From Geminicoccaceae bacterium (GTDB lineage: Bacteria; Pseudomonadota; Alphaproteobacteria; Geminicoccales; Geminicoccaceae), in contig JAPJRA010000105.1 of assembly GCA_030824835.1 (NCBI GenBank), positions 2,020 through 8,989 of the forward strand: a stretch of DNA of 6,970 nucleotides, read 5' to 3'. The notes under the pieces were generated by a model. That model ran no database searches and had not been told where the DNA came from. It saw only the letters and a program-made list of their open reading frames with translations. The position numbers were made by a program, and so were the translations under genes. Of the stretch, positions 1 through 6,058 are shown piece by piece. How positions within the stretch are numbered: the first letter of the stretch is position 1; every line of letters starts with the position of its first letter.

Positions 1-203
1 ACGACGAGCTCGCGCCAGTCGCCCGTCGAACGGTCGAACCCGAGCGCCGCGGCCGCATGGGAAGCGCGCTCCGCATCGATGTCGGCCAGGAGTCGCAGCT
101 GGGGCTCGACAGGCAGCGGGAACAGACGATGCGCATTGGCGAAGCCCAGCGCGTGCGTCTTTCCCATGAACCCGGAGCCGATCAGGCCAATTCCCAGCCG
201 CAT
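1..203 (-). CDS. Gfo/Idh/MocA-family oxidoreductase, N-terminal part (cut by left edge)
   Basis: Only the first 67 codons are in the window. The translation opens with MRLGIGLIGSGFMGKTHALG, the glycine-rich NAD(P)-binding turn of a Rossmann fold in the style GxGFMGKTHA. A later 'LLADID' fits the second strand that ends in an acidic residue contacting the cofactor ribose. The family oxidises or reduces sugars, inositols and related polyols in the cytoplasm. The substrate cannot be told because the C-terminal domain lies outside the window. The start at 203 is supported by a GAGGTGA ribosome binding site about 7 bases upstream and by the Rossmann motif beginning directly after it. The gene follows another family member at 253-1425 with a 49-base gap on the same strand, so the two are probably one transcript. 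The family assignment is strong; the exact enzyme is unknown. Confidence 0.88.
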   Translation of the reverse strand, partial: MRLGIGLIGSGFMGKTHALGFANAHRLFPLPVEPQLRLLADIDAERASHAAAALGFDRSTGDWRELV

Positions 204-252
204 GGCGGTTTCACCTCATGTTCCGTGTCGGCCCGTCGGGCCTCGTTTGGCG

Positions 253-1425
253 TCAGACTGCCAGGCGGCAATTGACCCAGCGGCCGGTCCGGGCGCTCTC
301 GACCGTGGCCTCGATGAAGCGCAGGCCACGGGCGCCATCGACCACCGTCGGGAAGTCCAGCGCCAGCGGATCGCAGGGCCGACCGGTACGCCGCGCCACG
401 ATCGCCTCGGCAGCATCCCGGTAGAGGTTGCCGAAGGCCTCCTGATAGCCTTCGGGATGGCCGATCTCGACCCGCGTCACCCGCTCGGCCGCGGGATGGA
501 GAGCACCATGCAGCCGCCGGGTCAGCATCTGCTCGAAGCCGCCCAGCCGCCGATGCCGCAGCTCGTTTGGCCGCTCCTGGTGCCATTCGAGCCCACCAAG
601 GCTGCCGAAGATACGAAACGCCAGCCCATGGTCGGCGCCAGCGGCGGCGTTGGTCACCCATATCGTCCCGCGGGCGCCGTTCGACCAGCGCAGCAGCAGG
701 GCGGCATAATCGTCCGCCGCGCGGCCAGGAACGGTGGCGCCAACCTCGGCCAGCAGGGCGTCGAGTTGGAGATCGGCCACATAGGCGCCCAGATGATGCG
801 CGTGGGTGCCGATATCGCCCGTGACCAGCGAGGCGCCACCCAGGGCCGGGTCGAAGCGCCAAGTCCGGCCGTCGGGCTGGGCCTCGACCAGGGTCGCGTT
901 GTGGCCTTGCACATAAGTCACGTGGACCTGCCGGATCTCGCCGATCTCGCCGGCGCGGACCATGGCGCGGGCCTGCCGGACCATCGGATAGGCGCTGTAA
1001 TTATGTGTGAGGCAGAAGACGAGGCCGGTCTCCTCCACCTTGCGCACAAGGGCCAGCGAATCGGCGAGATTGGTCGTCATCGGCTTGTCGCAGATCACAT
1101 CCAGGCCGGCACCGAGCGCCGCCATCGCAGCGGGGAAATGATGGGCATTCGGGGTCATAATGGCTACGGCGTCGATTCCATCGGGGCGCTCGGCCTCCCC
1201 GGCTATCATCGCCCCGGCCGACGGATATGCTCGCTCGGCCGGCAGCCCGATGGCCTCGGCGGCCGCGCTGCCGCGGCCCGGGTCCGACGACATGCTCCCG
1301 GCCACGATTTCCCACAGATCGTCGAGACGGGCCGCCGTGCGATGCACCGGGCCGATGAAGCCGCTGGCGCCACCGACCAGCCCCAACCGCAGCCGGCGGC
1401 CGAATGTCTGCACGATTGAACTCAT
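253..1425 (-). CDS. Gfo/Idh/MocA-family NAD(P)-dependent oxidoreductase
   Basis: A 390-residue protein, about the usual family length of 330-400. An N-terminal Rossmann domain opens with GLVGGASGFIGPVH (residues 15-28) for NAD(P) binding. It is followed by the TPN motif (91-93) and CDKP (112-115), the family's 'EKP' motif whose lysine helps bind cofactor and substrate. The C-terminal alpha/beta domain carries GDIGTHAHH (203-211), where Asp204 and His208 match the conserved D-x-x-x-H catalytic pair. The protein is cytoplasmic with no signal peptide. Likely substrates are a sugar, inositol or polyol, but this cannot be resolved here. I chose the start at 1425 because a GGAG lies about 7 bases upstream and the Rossmann strand begins at residue 12. 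An in-frame ATG at 1527 would add 34 low-complexity Pro/Arg-rich residues with no family match. It is the promoter-proximal gene of a tandem pair with the gene at 1-203, and it is divergent from the symporter gene at 1741. Confidence 0.92.
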   Translation of the reverse strand: MSSIVQTFGRRLRLGLVGGASGFIGPVHRTAARLDDLWEIVAGSMSSDPGRGSAAAEAIGLPAERAYPSAGAMIAGEAERPDGIDAVAIMTPNAHHFPAAMAALGAGLDVICDKPMTTNLADSLALVRKVEETGLVFCLTHNYSAYPMVRQARAMVRAGEIGEIRQVHVTYVQGHNATLVEAQPDGRTWRFDPALGGASLVTGDIGTHAHHLGAYVADLQLDALLAEVGATVPGRAADDYAALLLRWSNGARGTIWVTNAAAGADHGLAFRIFGSLGGLEWHQERPNELRHRRLGGFEQMLTRRLHGALHPAAERVTRVEIGHPEGYQEAFGNLYRDAAEAIVARRTGRPCDPLALDFPTVVDGARGLRFIEATVESARTGRWVNCRLAV

Positions 1426-1598
1426 GTACCGCTCCGCCGAAGGCCGCTGGCGCTCCCGGCCGGGTCGTCCTCCAAGATCCCCGGTCGGGTATGTAGACCT
1501 CGTCGGCGTCATCGCCGCAACCTCCACGGCGTGGCCCGACGCAGCGGAATGTCGGCTCGGCGACAGTGCCGGAGAAACGATGGGCGGGCTCCGTGTAC

Positions 1599-1628
1599 GC
1601 TACATGACAGAGTTGACAGCTTTGCCAA
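1599..1628 (-). promoter_or_regulatory. Weak sigma70-type promoter candidate for the dehydrogenase pair
   Basis: Read on the minus strand, TTGGCA (1623-1628) is a five-of-six match to the -35 consensus. It is followed after 18 bases by TGTAGC (1599-1604), a poor -10 match with three of six bases. The 11-base palindrome CTTTGCCAAAG (1620-1630) overlaps the -35 box and could be an operator half-site. If used, the promoter would give a leader of about 165 bases before the start codon at 1425. This is based on motif inspection alone. Confidence 0.22.
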
Positions 1629-1703
1629 AGTCCACCACCGTCCATTGCCCGGGCAGTCGAACCCAGGTACACGGCCGAGTCGCCTGACAAGTTATCTTTA
1701 ATA

Positions 1704-1719
1704 GATTCCAACAGGAATC
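1704..1719 (+). promoter_or_regulatory. Hairpin or operator just upstream of the symporter ribosome binding site
   Basis: GATTCC (1704-1709), a four-base AACA loop, and GGAATC (1714-1719) form a perfect 6-bp inverted repeat. It ends three bases before the strong Shine-Dalgarno GGAGGAGA (1723-1730), which stands 10 bases from the ATG at 1741. It could be an mRNA hairpin that affects ribosome access or a repressor site on DNA. The sequence shows only the symmetry and the position; the role is inferred. Confidence 0.35.
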
Positions 1720-1740
1720 GATGGAGGAGACAACTCTAAT

Positions 1741-3156
1741 ATGGATACCATCATCGGTTTCCTGAATACTATATTTTGGGGCTACGTCCTCATATACGGC
1801 CTGCTTGCAGTAGGAATTTTCTTCACTATTCGACTCAGTTTTGTTCAGTTTGTTCATTTTACCGAGATGTTTCGCGTCATCGGTGGCTCCGGCCAGACCG
1901 ACAAGGCTGGTATTTCGCCGTTCCAAGCGCTGACGGTGAGCCTGGCCTCGCGGGTCGGCACCGGCAACATCGCCGGGGTGGCGGTGGCGCTCTATCTGGG
2001 CGGGCCCGGGGCGATCTTCTGGATGTGGATGGTGGCCCTGGTTGGCATGGCCACGGCCTATTCTGAAAGCACCCTGGCCCAGCTCTACAAGGTCACCGAC
2101 GACGACGGCCAGTATCGCGGCGGGCCGGCCTTCTACATCGCGAAGGGTCTGGGCGTGCCGTGGGCCGGGGCGGTGTTCTCGGTCTGCCTGATCCTGTCCT
2201 TCGGCCTCGTCTTCAATGCGGTGCAGGCCAACTCGATCGCCGACGCCATGGAGGGTGCCTTTGGGGCGCCCAAGCTGGTGGTCGGGCTGGCAGTAGCCGC
2301 TCTGGCGGGGGTCATCATCTTCGGCGGCCTCAAGCAGATTGCCCGCGTGGCCGAGTTCGTGGTGCCGTTCATGGCGGGCGGCTACCTCCTGCTGGCGATC
2401 TACGTGCTGGCTACGCACATCACGGAGGTGCCCGGCGTCATCGGCACCATCATCGCCAATGCCTTCGGGTTCCACGAAGCCGTGGGCGGCGTCGCTGGCG
2501 GTATTGCTGCAGCGATGCTGAATGGTGTCAAACGCGGCCTGTTCTCGAACGAGGCCGGCATGGGCTCGGCCCCTAACATCGCTGCCTGTGCGACGCCCAA
2601 CCCACATCATCCGTCCTCGCAGGGTTTCGTCCAGGCGCTGGGCGTGGTGATCGACACGCTCCTCGTATGCACGGCCACAGCGGTGATGATCCTGCTGTCC
2701 GGTGCCCTCGAGCCTGGCTCCGGCCTCACCGGGACCCAGCTGACCCAGGCGGCCCTGACCGTGCATTTCGGCGAGGCCGGCAAGTACTTCGTGGCCATCG
2801 CCATCTTCTTCTTCGCCTTCACCTCGATCATCGGCAACTACTCCTACGCCGAGAACGCGGTCACCTATCTTGGCCATGGCCACACCACCGGCTTCGTGGT
2901 GTTGCGCGTGCTCGTGCTGGCGATGGTGGTTTGGGGTGCCTACCAGACCGTAGCCACCGTGTTCGACGCCGCCGACGCCTCGATGGGGCTGATGGCCACC
3001 ATCAACCTGATCGCCATCGTGGCGATGTCGTCGACCGTCGTGAAGCTTACGCGGGACTATTTCGCCCAACGGAAGGCTGGCAAGGAGCCCGTGTTCCATG
3101 CCGCCGACTATCCGGAGCTGGGCGACGGCATCGATCGTGAGATCTGGTCGCGCTAG
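1741..3156 (+). CDS. AGCS-family sodium:alanine/glycine symporter
   Basis: A 471-residue, multi-spanning inner-membrane protein of the alanine or glycine:cation symporter family (TC 2.A.25), which imports small neutral amino acids with Na+ (or H+). Diagnostic stretches are SLASRVGTGNIAGVAVA (67-83), GGPGAIFWMWMVALVGMAT (87-105), YRGGPAFYI (125-133) and GVKRGLFSNEAGMGSAPNIA (262-281). Hydrophobic helices recur at about 13-36, 78-105, 141-162, 178-197, 206-226, 232-262, 297-320, 350-367, 385-402 and 417-433. The short tail ends in a typical IW-containing stretch. Length is normal. The start is fixed by GGAGGAGA ten bases upstream. The first 40 codons are unusually AT-rich at the third position (18 of 40 end in G or C), against almost all later codons. 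It is divergent from the dehydrogenase pair and convergent with the FAD oxidoreductase. The family is certain; substrate preference among Ala, Gly, Ser or others is not readable. Confidence 0.96.
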   Translation: MDTIIGFLNTIFWGYVLIYGLLAVGIFFTIRLSFVQFVHFTEMFRVIGGSGQTDKAGISPFQALTVSLASRVGTGNIAGVAVALYLGGPGAIFWMWMVALVGMATAYSESTLAQLYKVTDDDGQYRGGPAFYIAKGLGVPWAGAVFSVCLILSFGLVFNAVQANSIADAMEGAFGAPKLVVGLAVAALAGVIIFGGLKQIARVAEFVVPFMAGGYLLLAIYVLATHITEVPGVIGTIIANAFGFHEAVGGVAGGIAAAMLNGVKRGLFSNEAGMGSAPNIAACATPNPHHPSSQGFVQALGVVIDTLLVCTATAVMILLSGALEPGSGLTGTQLTQAALTVHFGEAGKYFVAIAIFFFAFTSIIGNYSYAENAVTYLGHGHTTGFVVLRVLVLAMVVWGAYQTVATVFDAADASMGLMATINLIAIVAMSSTVVKLTRDYFAQRKAGKEPVFHAADYPELGDGIDREIWSR

Positions 3157-3163
3157 CGCGACC
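3146..3163 (+). terminator. Perfect 18-base palindrome over the symporter stop codon
   Basis: GGTCGCGCTAGCGCGACC is perfectly self-complementary and contains the TAG stop (3154-3156) at its centre. In RNA it can form a 7-bp GC-rich stem with a CUAG loop, followed by UUCUCC rather than a clean U run. It is therefore at best a weak intrinsic terminator, or an mRNA 3'-end stabiliser. Confidence 0.4.
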
Positions 3164-3192
3164 TTCTCCGAACCGTCCGCTCAAGCGTTGTA

Positions 3193-3270
3193 TTAGGCGT
3201 TGACCACGACCTCCAGCTACGGGTGCTCCAAGTCCCACAGCCCGTAGCCGCGAGCCGCTAATCCACCCAT
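3193..3270 (-). pseudogene. Possible remnant of a gene 3' end, interrupted by one TAG
   Basis: On the minus strand a frame reads MGGLAARGYGLWDLEHP, then a TAG (3217-3219), then LEVVVNA and a TAA (3193-3195). Most codons end in G or C, as in real genes here, and the stretch either side of the TAG reads like a natural C-terminus. It begins 20 bases after the stop of the FAD oxidoreductase gene. It may be what is left of a deleted gene. I do not recognise the family, and a 25-codon stretch in a high-GC genome can arise by chance. Confidence 0.2.
3216..3248. terminator. 8-bp inverted repeat in the convergent intergenic region
   Basis: GCTACGGG (3216-3223) and CCCGTAGC (3241-3248) are perfect inverted copies around a 17-base loop. 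They lie between the converging symporter and FAD oxidoreductase genes, where a bidirectional terminator is expected. There is no adjacent T run on either strand, so factor-independent termination is unproven. Confidence 0.3.
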
Positions 3271-3287
3271 GTGGCGCTGGCTCGTGA

Positions 3288-4595
3288 CTACGGCAGTGGG
3301 GCATGTTTTCTGCGGCGGCGTGCCCGGCGATGGTGCAGGAACGCTCGTGCGGTGTCCTGCATCCGGCTGTGACCATAGATTGCCTGTGCCGCCAGTGGAC
3401 CGAACACGCCGCCGACCCAGCGCGGGCCAAACGGCGCCAGGAGCTTCCAGCGGCAGTCACCTTCGGCCAGGGCCGAGGCCACGAGTTCGCCTCCGAGCGT
3501 GGTGGTGTTCAGCCCGTGCCCGCCGAAGCAGCTGTTAACCCACAGACCCGGCGCCAATTCCCGAATCAGCGGCATCTTGTGGCGGGCAAAGCCCATGCAG
3601 CCCGACCAGGCATGCTCGACCGCGACGCCGGCGAGCTGCGGAAAGACCAGGGCCAGGTCGCGCTGCATCTGCGCGACCAGATCACGCGGTTGCTCGCGCG
3701 TGCTGATCCGGCCACCCCAAAGCAGACGCCGATCCGGCAGCAGCCGGTAGTAGCCGGTGGCGAAGCGGTTGTCGTAGACGGCATAGGGCGCGCGGATCAC
3801 CCCGGCATGGGGCCCCGTGAGCGGCTCGGTGACAATCACATAGGTGAAAACCGGTAGCGTCGCGCGGGCAACCGTCGGCACCAGCCGCGGCGCATAGGCG
3901 CTCTGGCAGAGGACCACACGCTCGGCGACCAGCGTTCCATGCGGCGAGGTGATGCGCCAGCGGCCGCCATGGCGCTCGAGGCGTGTCGCGGGCGAACCCT
4001 CGAAGATGCGCGCGCCGAGGCCCTCGGCCGCGTCGGCGTAGCCGCGCGTCAGTGCCAGCGGGTCGAGATGAAAACCCTCGGGGTCGAACATCCCGTCCCA
4101 ATAGCGCGGCGACGGGTAGTCGGCTTGCAGCCGCCCGCGCGACCAGAACTCGAGCCGCATGTCGAAACGCTGGTTGTACTCGGCGACTTCTGCCCGCAGG
4201 CTTGCCGCATCGTCGAACCAGGACGCGATCACGACGCCGGCAACCGGCGCACAGTCGATGGCGTGGCGCGCGATCCTGGCCCGCATCAGCTTCATGGCGT
4301 CGCGACTGAGCCCCATCAACGAGGCTGCGGCAATAGGGCCGACAGCGTGATCGAGCAGGCGGGTCGAGGCGGCAAATCCGGCGGAGACCATGCCGCCATT
4401 GCGGCCCGAAGCGCCGGCCCCAACCCGCCGCGCTTCCAGCAGAACCGAGGGCCTGCCGCGTTCGGCCAGCGACAGGGCGGTGCCGAGGCCGGCAAGACCG
4501 CCGCCGACGATGGCCGTCTCGGTCTCGACCGTGCCCTCCAGCGCAGGACGTGGTGGAACCTTTGGAGCGTGGGCAAGATAATAGCTATCGTTCAT
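3288..4595 (-). CDS. FAD-dependent oxidoreductase of the DAO family (glycine/D-amino-acid or gamma-glutamylputrescine oxidase-like)
   Basis: A 435-residue cytoplasmic flavoenzyme. The ADP-binding beta-alpha-beta turn is [19 protein letters not shown] (residues 27-45, GxGxxG type), and [15 protein letters not shown] just after it is the usual second FAD contact of the DAO fold. A C-terminal FAD-binding stretch with GGHGLNTTT begins at about 358. The N-terminal SYYLAHA pattern and the APFGPRW region near the end resemble OrdL/PuuB-type oxidases, which oxidise the C-N bond of amines or amino acids using FAD and O2 or another acceptor. I chose the start at 4595 because the Rossmann strand begins about 26 residues later, normal for this group. 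In-frame ATGs at 4682 and 4787 would run into the divergent glgC region and code for non-family sequence. No clear Shine-Dalgarno precedes it. The C-terminus ends in an Arg-rich tail ([11 protein letters not shown], about 421-431). Substrate unknown. Confidence 0.9.
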   Translation of the reverse strand: MNDSYYLAHAPKVPPRPALEGTVETETAIVGGGLAGLGTALSLAERGRPSVLLEARRVGAGASGRNGGMVSAGFAASTRLLDHAVGPIAAASLMGLSRDAMKLMRARIARHAIDCAPVAGVVIASWFDDAASLRAEVAEYNQRFDMRLEFWSRGRLQADYPSPRYWDGMFDPEGFHLDPLALTRGYADAAEGLGARIFEGSPATRLERHGGRWRITSPHGTLVAERVVLCQSAYAPRLVPTVARATLPVFTYVIVTEPLTGPHAGVIRAPYAVYDNRFATGYYRLLPDRRLLWGGRISTREQPRDLVAQMQRDLALVFPQLAGVAVEHAWSGCMGFARHKMPLIRELAPGLWVNSCFGGHGLNTTTLGGELVASALAEGDCRWKLLAPFGPRWVGGVFGPLAAQAIYGHSRMQDTARAFLHHRRARRRRKHAPLP

Positions 4596-4640
4596 GATCG
4601 GCCCGATCCGGTCCGGCGCTTGCTTGCATGCAGGATCATG
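4593..4640 (-). promoter_or_regulatory. Inverted repeats around the oxidoreductase start codon
   Basis: The 85 bases between the divergent starts at 4595 and 4681 must hold regulatory sites for both genes. GATCGG and CCGATC (4596-4601 and 4603-4608) are inverted around one base directly upstream of the minus-strand ATG, where a ribosome binding site would sit. CATGATC (4593-4599, which includes the start codon) is matched by GATCATG at 4634-4640, so the leader mRNA could pair with its own start codon. An 8-base palindrome TGCATGCA is at 4625-4632. No consensus promoter was recognised. Confidence 0.28.
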
Positions 4641-4680
4641 CTGCTCGAGAGTCCATTCACCTAGTGGGAATAGGGGAGCC

Positions 4681-5946
4681 ATGCCGCAATCGTCGACCTC
4701 CAGTCGTCTCAGCCGCAATGCGTTCGCATTCGTGCTCGCCGGTGGCCGCGGCTCCCGTCTGAAGGAGCTGACCGATCGCCGCGCCAAGCCCGCGGTCTAC
4801 TTTGGCGGCAAGACACGGATCATCGATTTCGCGCTCTCCAACGCGCTCAACTCCGGCATTCGCCGAATGGGTGTCGCAACCCAGTACAAGGCCCACAGCC
4901 TGATCCGGCATCTGCAGCACGGCTGGAACTTCCTGCGACCGGAGCGCAAGGAAAGCTTCGACATTCTGCCGGCGAGCCAGCGCGTCTCCGAGACCCAATG
5001 GTACGAGGGCACGGCCGACGCGGTGTTTCAGAACATCGACATCCTTCAGGACTACGGCATCGACCATGTCGTGGTTCTGGCGGGTGACCATGTCTACAAG
5101 ATGGATTACGAGATCATGCTGGCCCAGCATGTGGCCGAGCGGGCCGACGTCACCGTGGGCTGCCTCGAGGTGCCCCGATACGAAGCCACCGCGTTCGGCG
5201 TCATGCAGGTCGACGAGCGCGACCGCATCCTCTCCTTCCTGGAAAAGCCGGCCGATCCACCGGGGACGCCGGGGCGCCCGGACCTGGCGCTGGCGAGCAT
5301 GGGCATCTACGTGTTCGACGCGGCCTTCCTGTACGACCAGCTCAAACGCGATGCGGTCGATCCGCATTCCAGCCACGATTTCGGTTCCGACATCATTCCC
5401 TATCTCGTCAAGCACGGCACCGCGGTCGCCCATCGCTTCGCCAAATCCTGCGTGAAGTCGAAAGACGAGTCGGAAGACTATTGGCGTGATGCGGGCACAC
5501 TCGATGCTTATTTCGAGGCCAACATGGACCTCACCCGGATCATTCCGGCACTCGACCTCTATGATCACAACTGGCCGATCTGGACCTATGCCGAGATCAC
5601 GCCACCTGCCAAGTTCGTCCACGACGAGAATGGCCGGCGTGGCATGGCGGTGAGCTCCCTCGTTTCCGGCGGCTGCATCATCTCCGGCTCCGGCCTCAGC
5701 AACACGTTGCTGTTCACCGGCGTTCACGTGCATTCCTACTCCCAGCTGGACGCCTGCGTGGTCCTGCCGGAGGTCTCGATCGGCCGACACGCCCGGCTCC
5801 GCCGGGTGATCATCGATCGCGGCGTGCAGATCCCGGAGGGGCTGGTGGTGGGCGAGGATCCGGAACTCGACGCACGGCGTTTCCGCCGCAGCGAGCAGGG
5901 AATCTGCCTGATCACCCAGCCGATGCTGGATCAGCTGGCGATCTGA
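4681..5946 (+). CDS. glgC: Glucose-1-phosphate adenylyltransferase (ADP-glucose pyrophosphorylase)
   Basis: GlgC makes ADP-glucose and pyrophosphate from ATP and glucose 1-phosphate, the committed and allosterically controlled step of bacterial glycogen synthesis in the cytoplasm. The 421-residue length matches alphaproteobacterial GlgC. The nucleotidyltransferase domain shows [20 protein letters not shown] (17-36, nucleotide loop and allosteric-site region), KPAVYFGGK (36-44), WYEGTADAV (107-115), [10 protein letters not shown] (134-143, metal-binding Asp136), FLEKP (187-191 region, glucose-1-phosphate lysine), [10 protein letters not shown] (231-240) and YWRDAGT (267-273). The C-terminal left-handed beta-helix part follows from about 300, with [13 protein letters not shown] (391-403) near the end. 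The start at 4681 has AGGGGAG 2-3 bases upstream, a close spacing. An in-frame ATG at 4594 would add a non-family extension overlapping the divergent gene. It is divergent from the oxidoreductase gene and has no glgA, glgB or glgP neighbour in the window. Confidence 0.97.
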   Translation: MPQSSTSSRLSRNAFAFVLAGGRGSRLKELTDRRAKPAVYFGGKTRIIDFALSNALNSGIRRMGVATQYKAHSLIRHLQHGWNFLRPERKESFDILPASQRVSETQWYEGTADAVFQNIDILQDYGIDHVVVLAGDHVYKMDYEIMLAQHVAERADVTVGCLEVPRYEATAFGVMQVDERDRILSFLEKPADPPGTPGRPDLALASMGIYVFDAAFLYDQLKRDAVDPHSSHDFGSDIIPYLVKHGTAVAHRFAKSCVKSKDESEDYWRDAGTLDAYFEANMDLTRIIPALDLYDHNWPIWTYAEITPPAKFVHDENGRRGMAVSSLVSGGCIISGSGLSNTLLFTGVHVHSYSQLDACVVLPEVSIGRHARLRRVIIDRGVQIPEGLVVGEDPELDARRFRRSEQGICLITQPMLDQLAI

Positions 5947-5955
5947 CACGCCGGA

Positions 5956-5980
5956 GCGCGTCCCGAGGCGCGCATTTCTT
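5956..5980 (+). terminator. Weak terminator-like hairpin after glgC
   Basis: GCGCG (5956-5960) and CGCGC (5969-5973) can pair around an 8-base loop and are followed by ATTTCTTT. The stem is only 5 bp and the T tract is broken by a C, so termination would be partial at best. A second 5-bp hairpin, GCCCC-ATAC-GGGGC (6003-6016), lies further down in the leader of the next gene. Confidence 0.3.
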
Positions 5981-6058
5981 TCCGCTCACCAGATCGTGCT
6001 TCGCCCCATACGGGGCTTGGCAACAGTTTTGCGGGAGATCGTTCCAGGAGGAAATGCG

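Larger units (their letters stand above)
1426..1740. other. Divergent intergenic region, no convincing gene
   Basis: This stretch of 315 bases separates the minus-strand dehydrogenase gene from the plus-strand symporter gene. Open frames across it are extensions or shadows of neighbouring frames and show no recognisable protein. It contains short perfect palindromes at 1455-1464 (CCCGGCCGGG), 1620-1630 (CTTTGCCAAAG, 5-base arms around one base) and 1646-1655 (TGCCCGGGCA). A TGACAG repeat occurs at 1605-1610 and 1614-1619. Base composition changes from GC-rich to clearly AT-rich after about 1690. Promoters for both directions should be here. Confidence 0.6.

Noticed and set aside
79..1419. Long plus-strand open frame of 446 codons over the dehydrogenase genes
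   Set aside because: It is the antisense shadow of the Gfo/Idh/MocA gene, which has clear family motifs. The plus-strand translation shows no domain and spans the gap between the two real genes.
1425..1527. Earlier start at 1527 for the dehydrogenase
   Set aside because: The 34 added residues are Pro/Arg/Gly-rich with no family match, whereas the ATG at 1425 has a GGAG ribosome binding site at good spacing.
1613..1618. Plus-strand TTGACA as a -35 box for the symporter
   Set aside because: No -10-like hexamer is found 16-18 bases downstream; the sequence there is GC-rich (CCACCG).
1651..1690. tRNA-like GTCGAACCCAGG motif
   Set aside because: It resembles a T-arm loop, but no acceptor stem, anticodon arm or cloverleaf pairing can be built around it.
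1431..1740. Glycine riboswitch upstream of the amino-acid symporter
   Set aside because: A CCGCCGAAGGCC stretch near 1434 recalls part of the aptamer. The other conserved elements expected of the aptamer (the leading GGAGAG-type segment and the later CUCUCAGGCAAA-type segment) are missing, and it is 300 bases from the start codon.
1600..3099. Minus-strand open frame of 499 codons opposite the symporter
   Set aside because: It is His/Gly/Asp-rich shadow sequence of the strongly recognisable AGCS gene and has no family motif.
4657..5949. Minus-strand open frame of 430 codons opposite glgC
   Set aside because: It is an antisense shadow of glgC; GlgC motifs are continuous on the plus strand.
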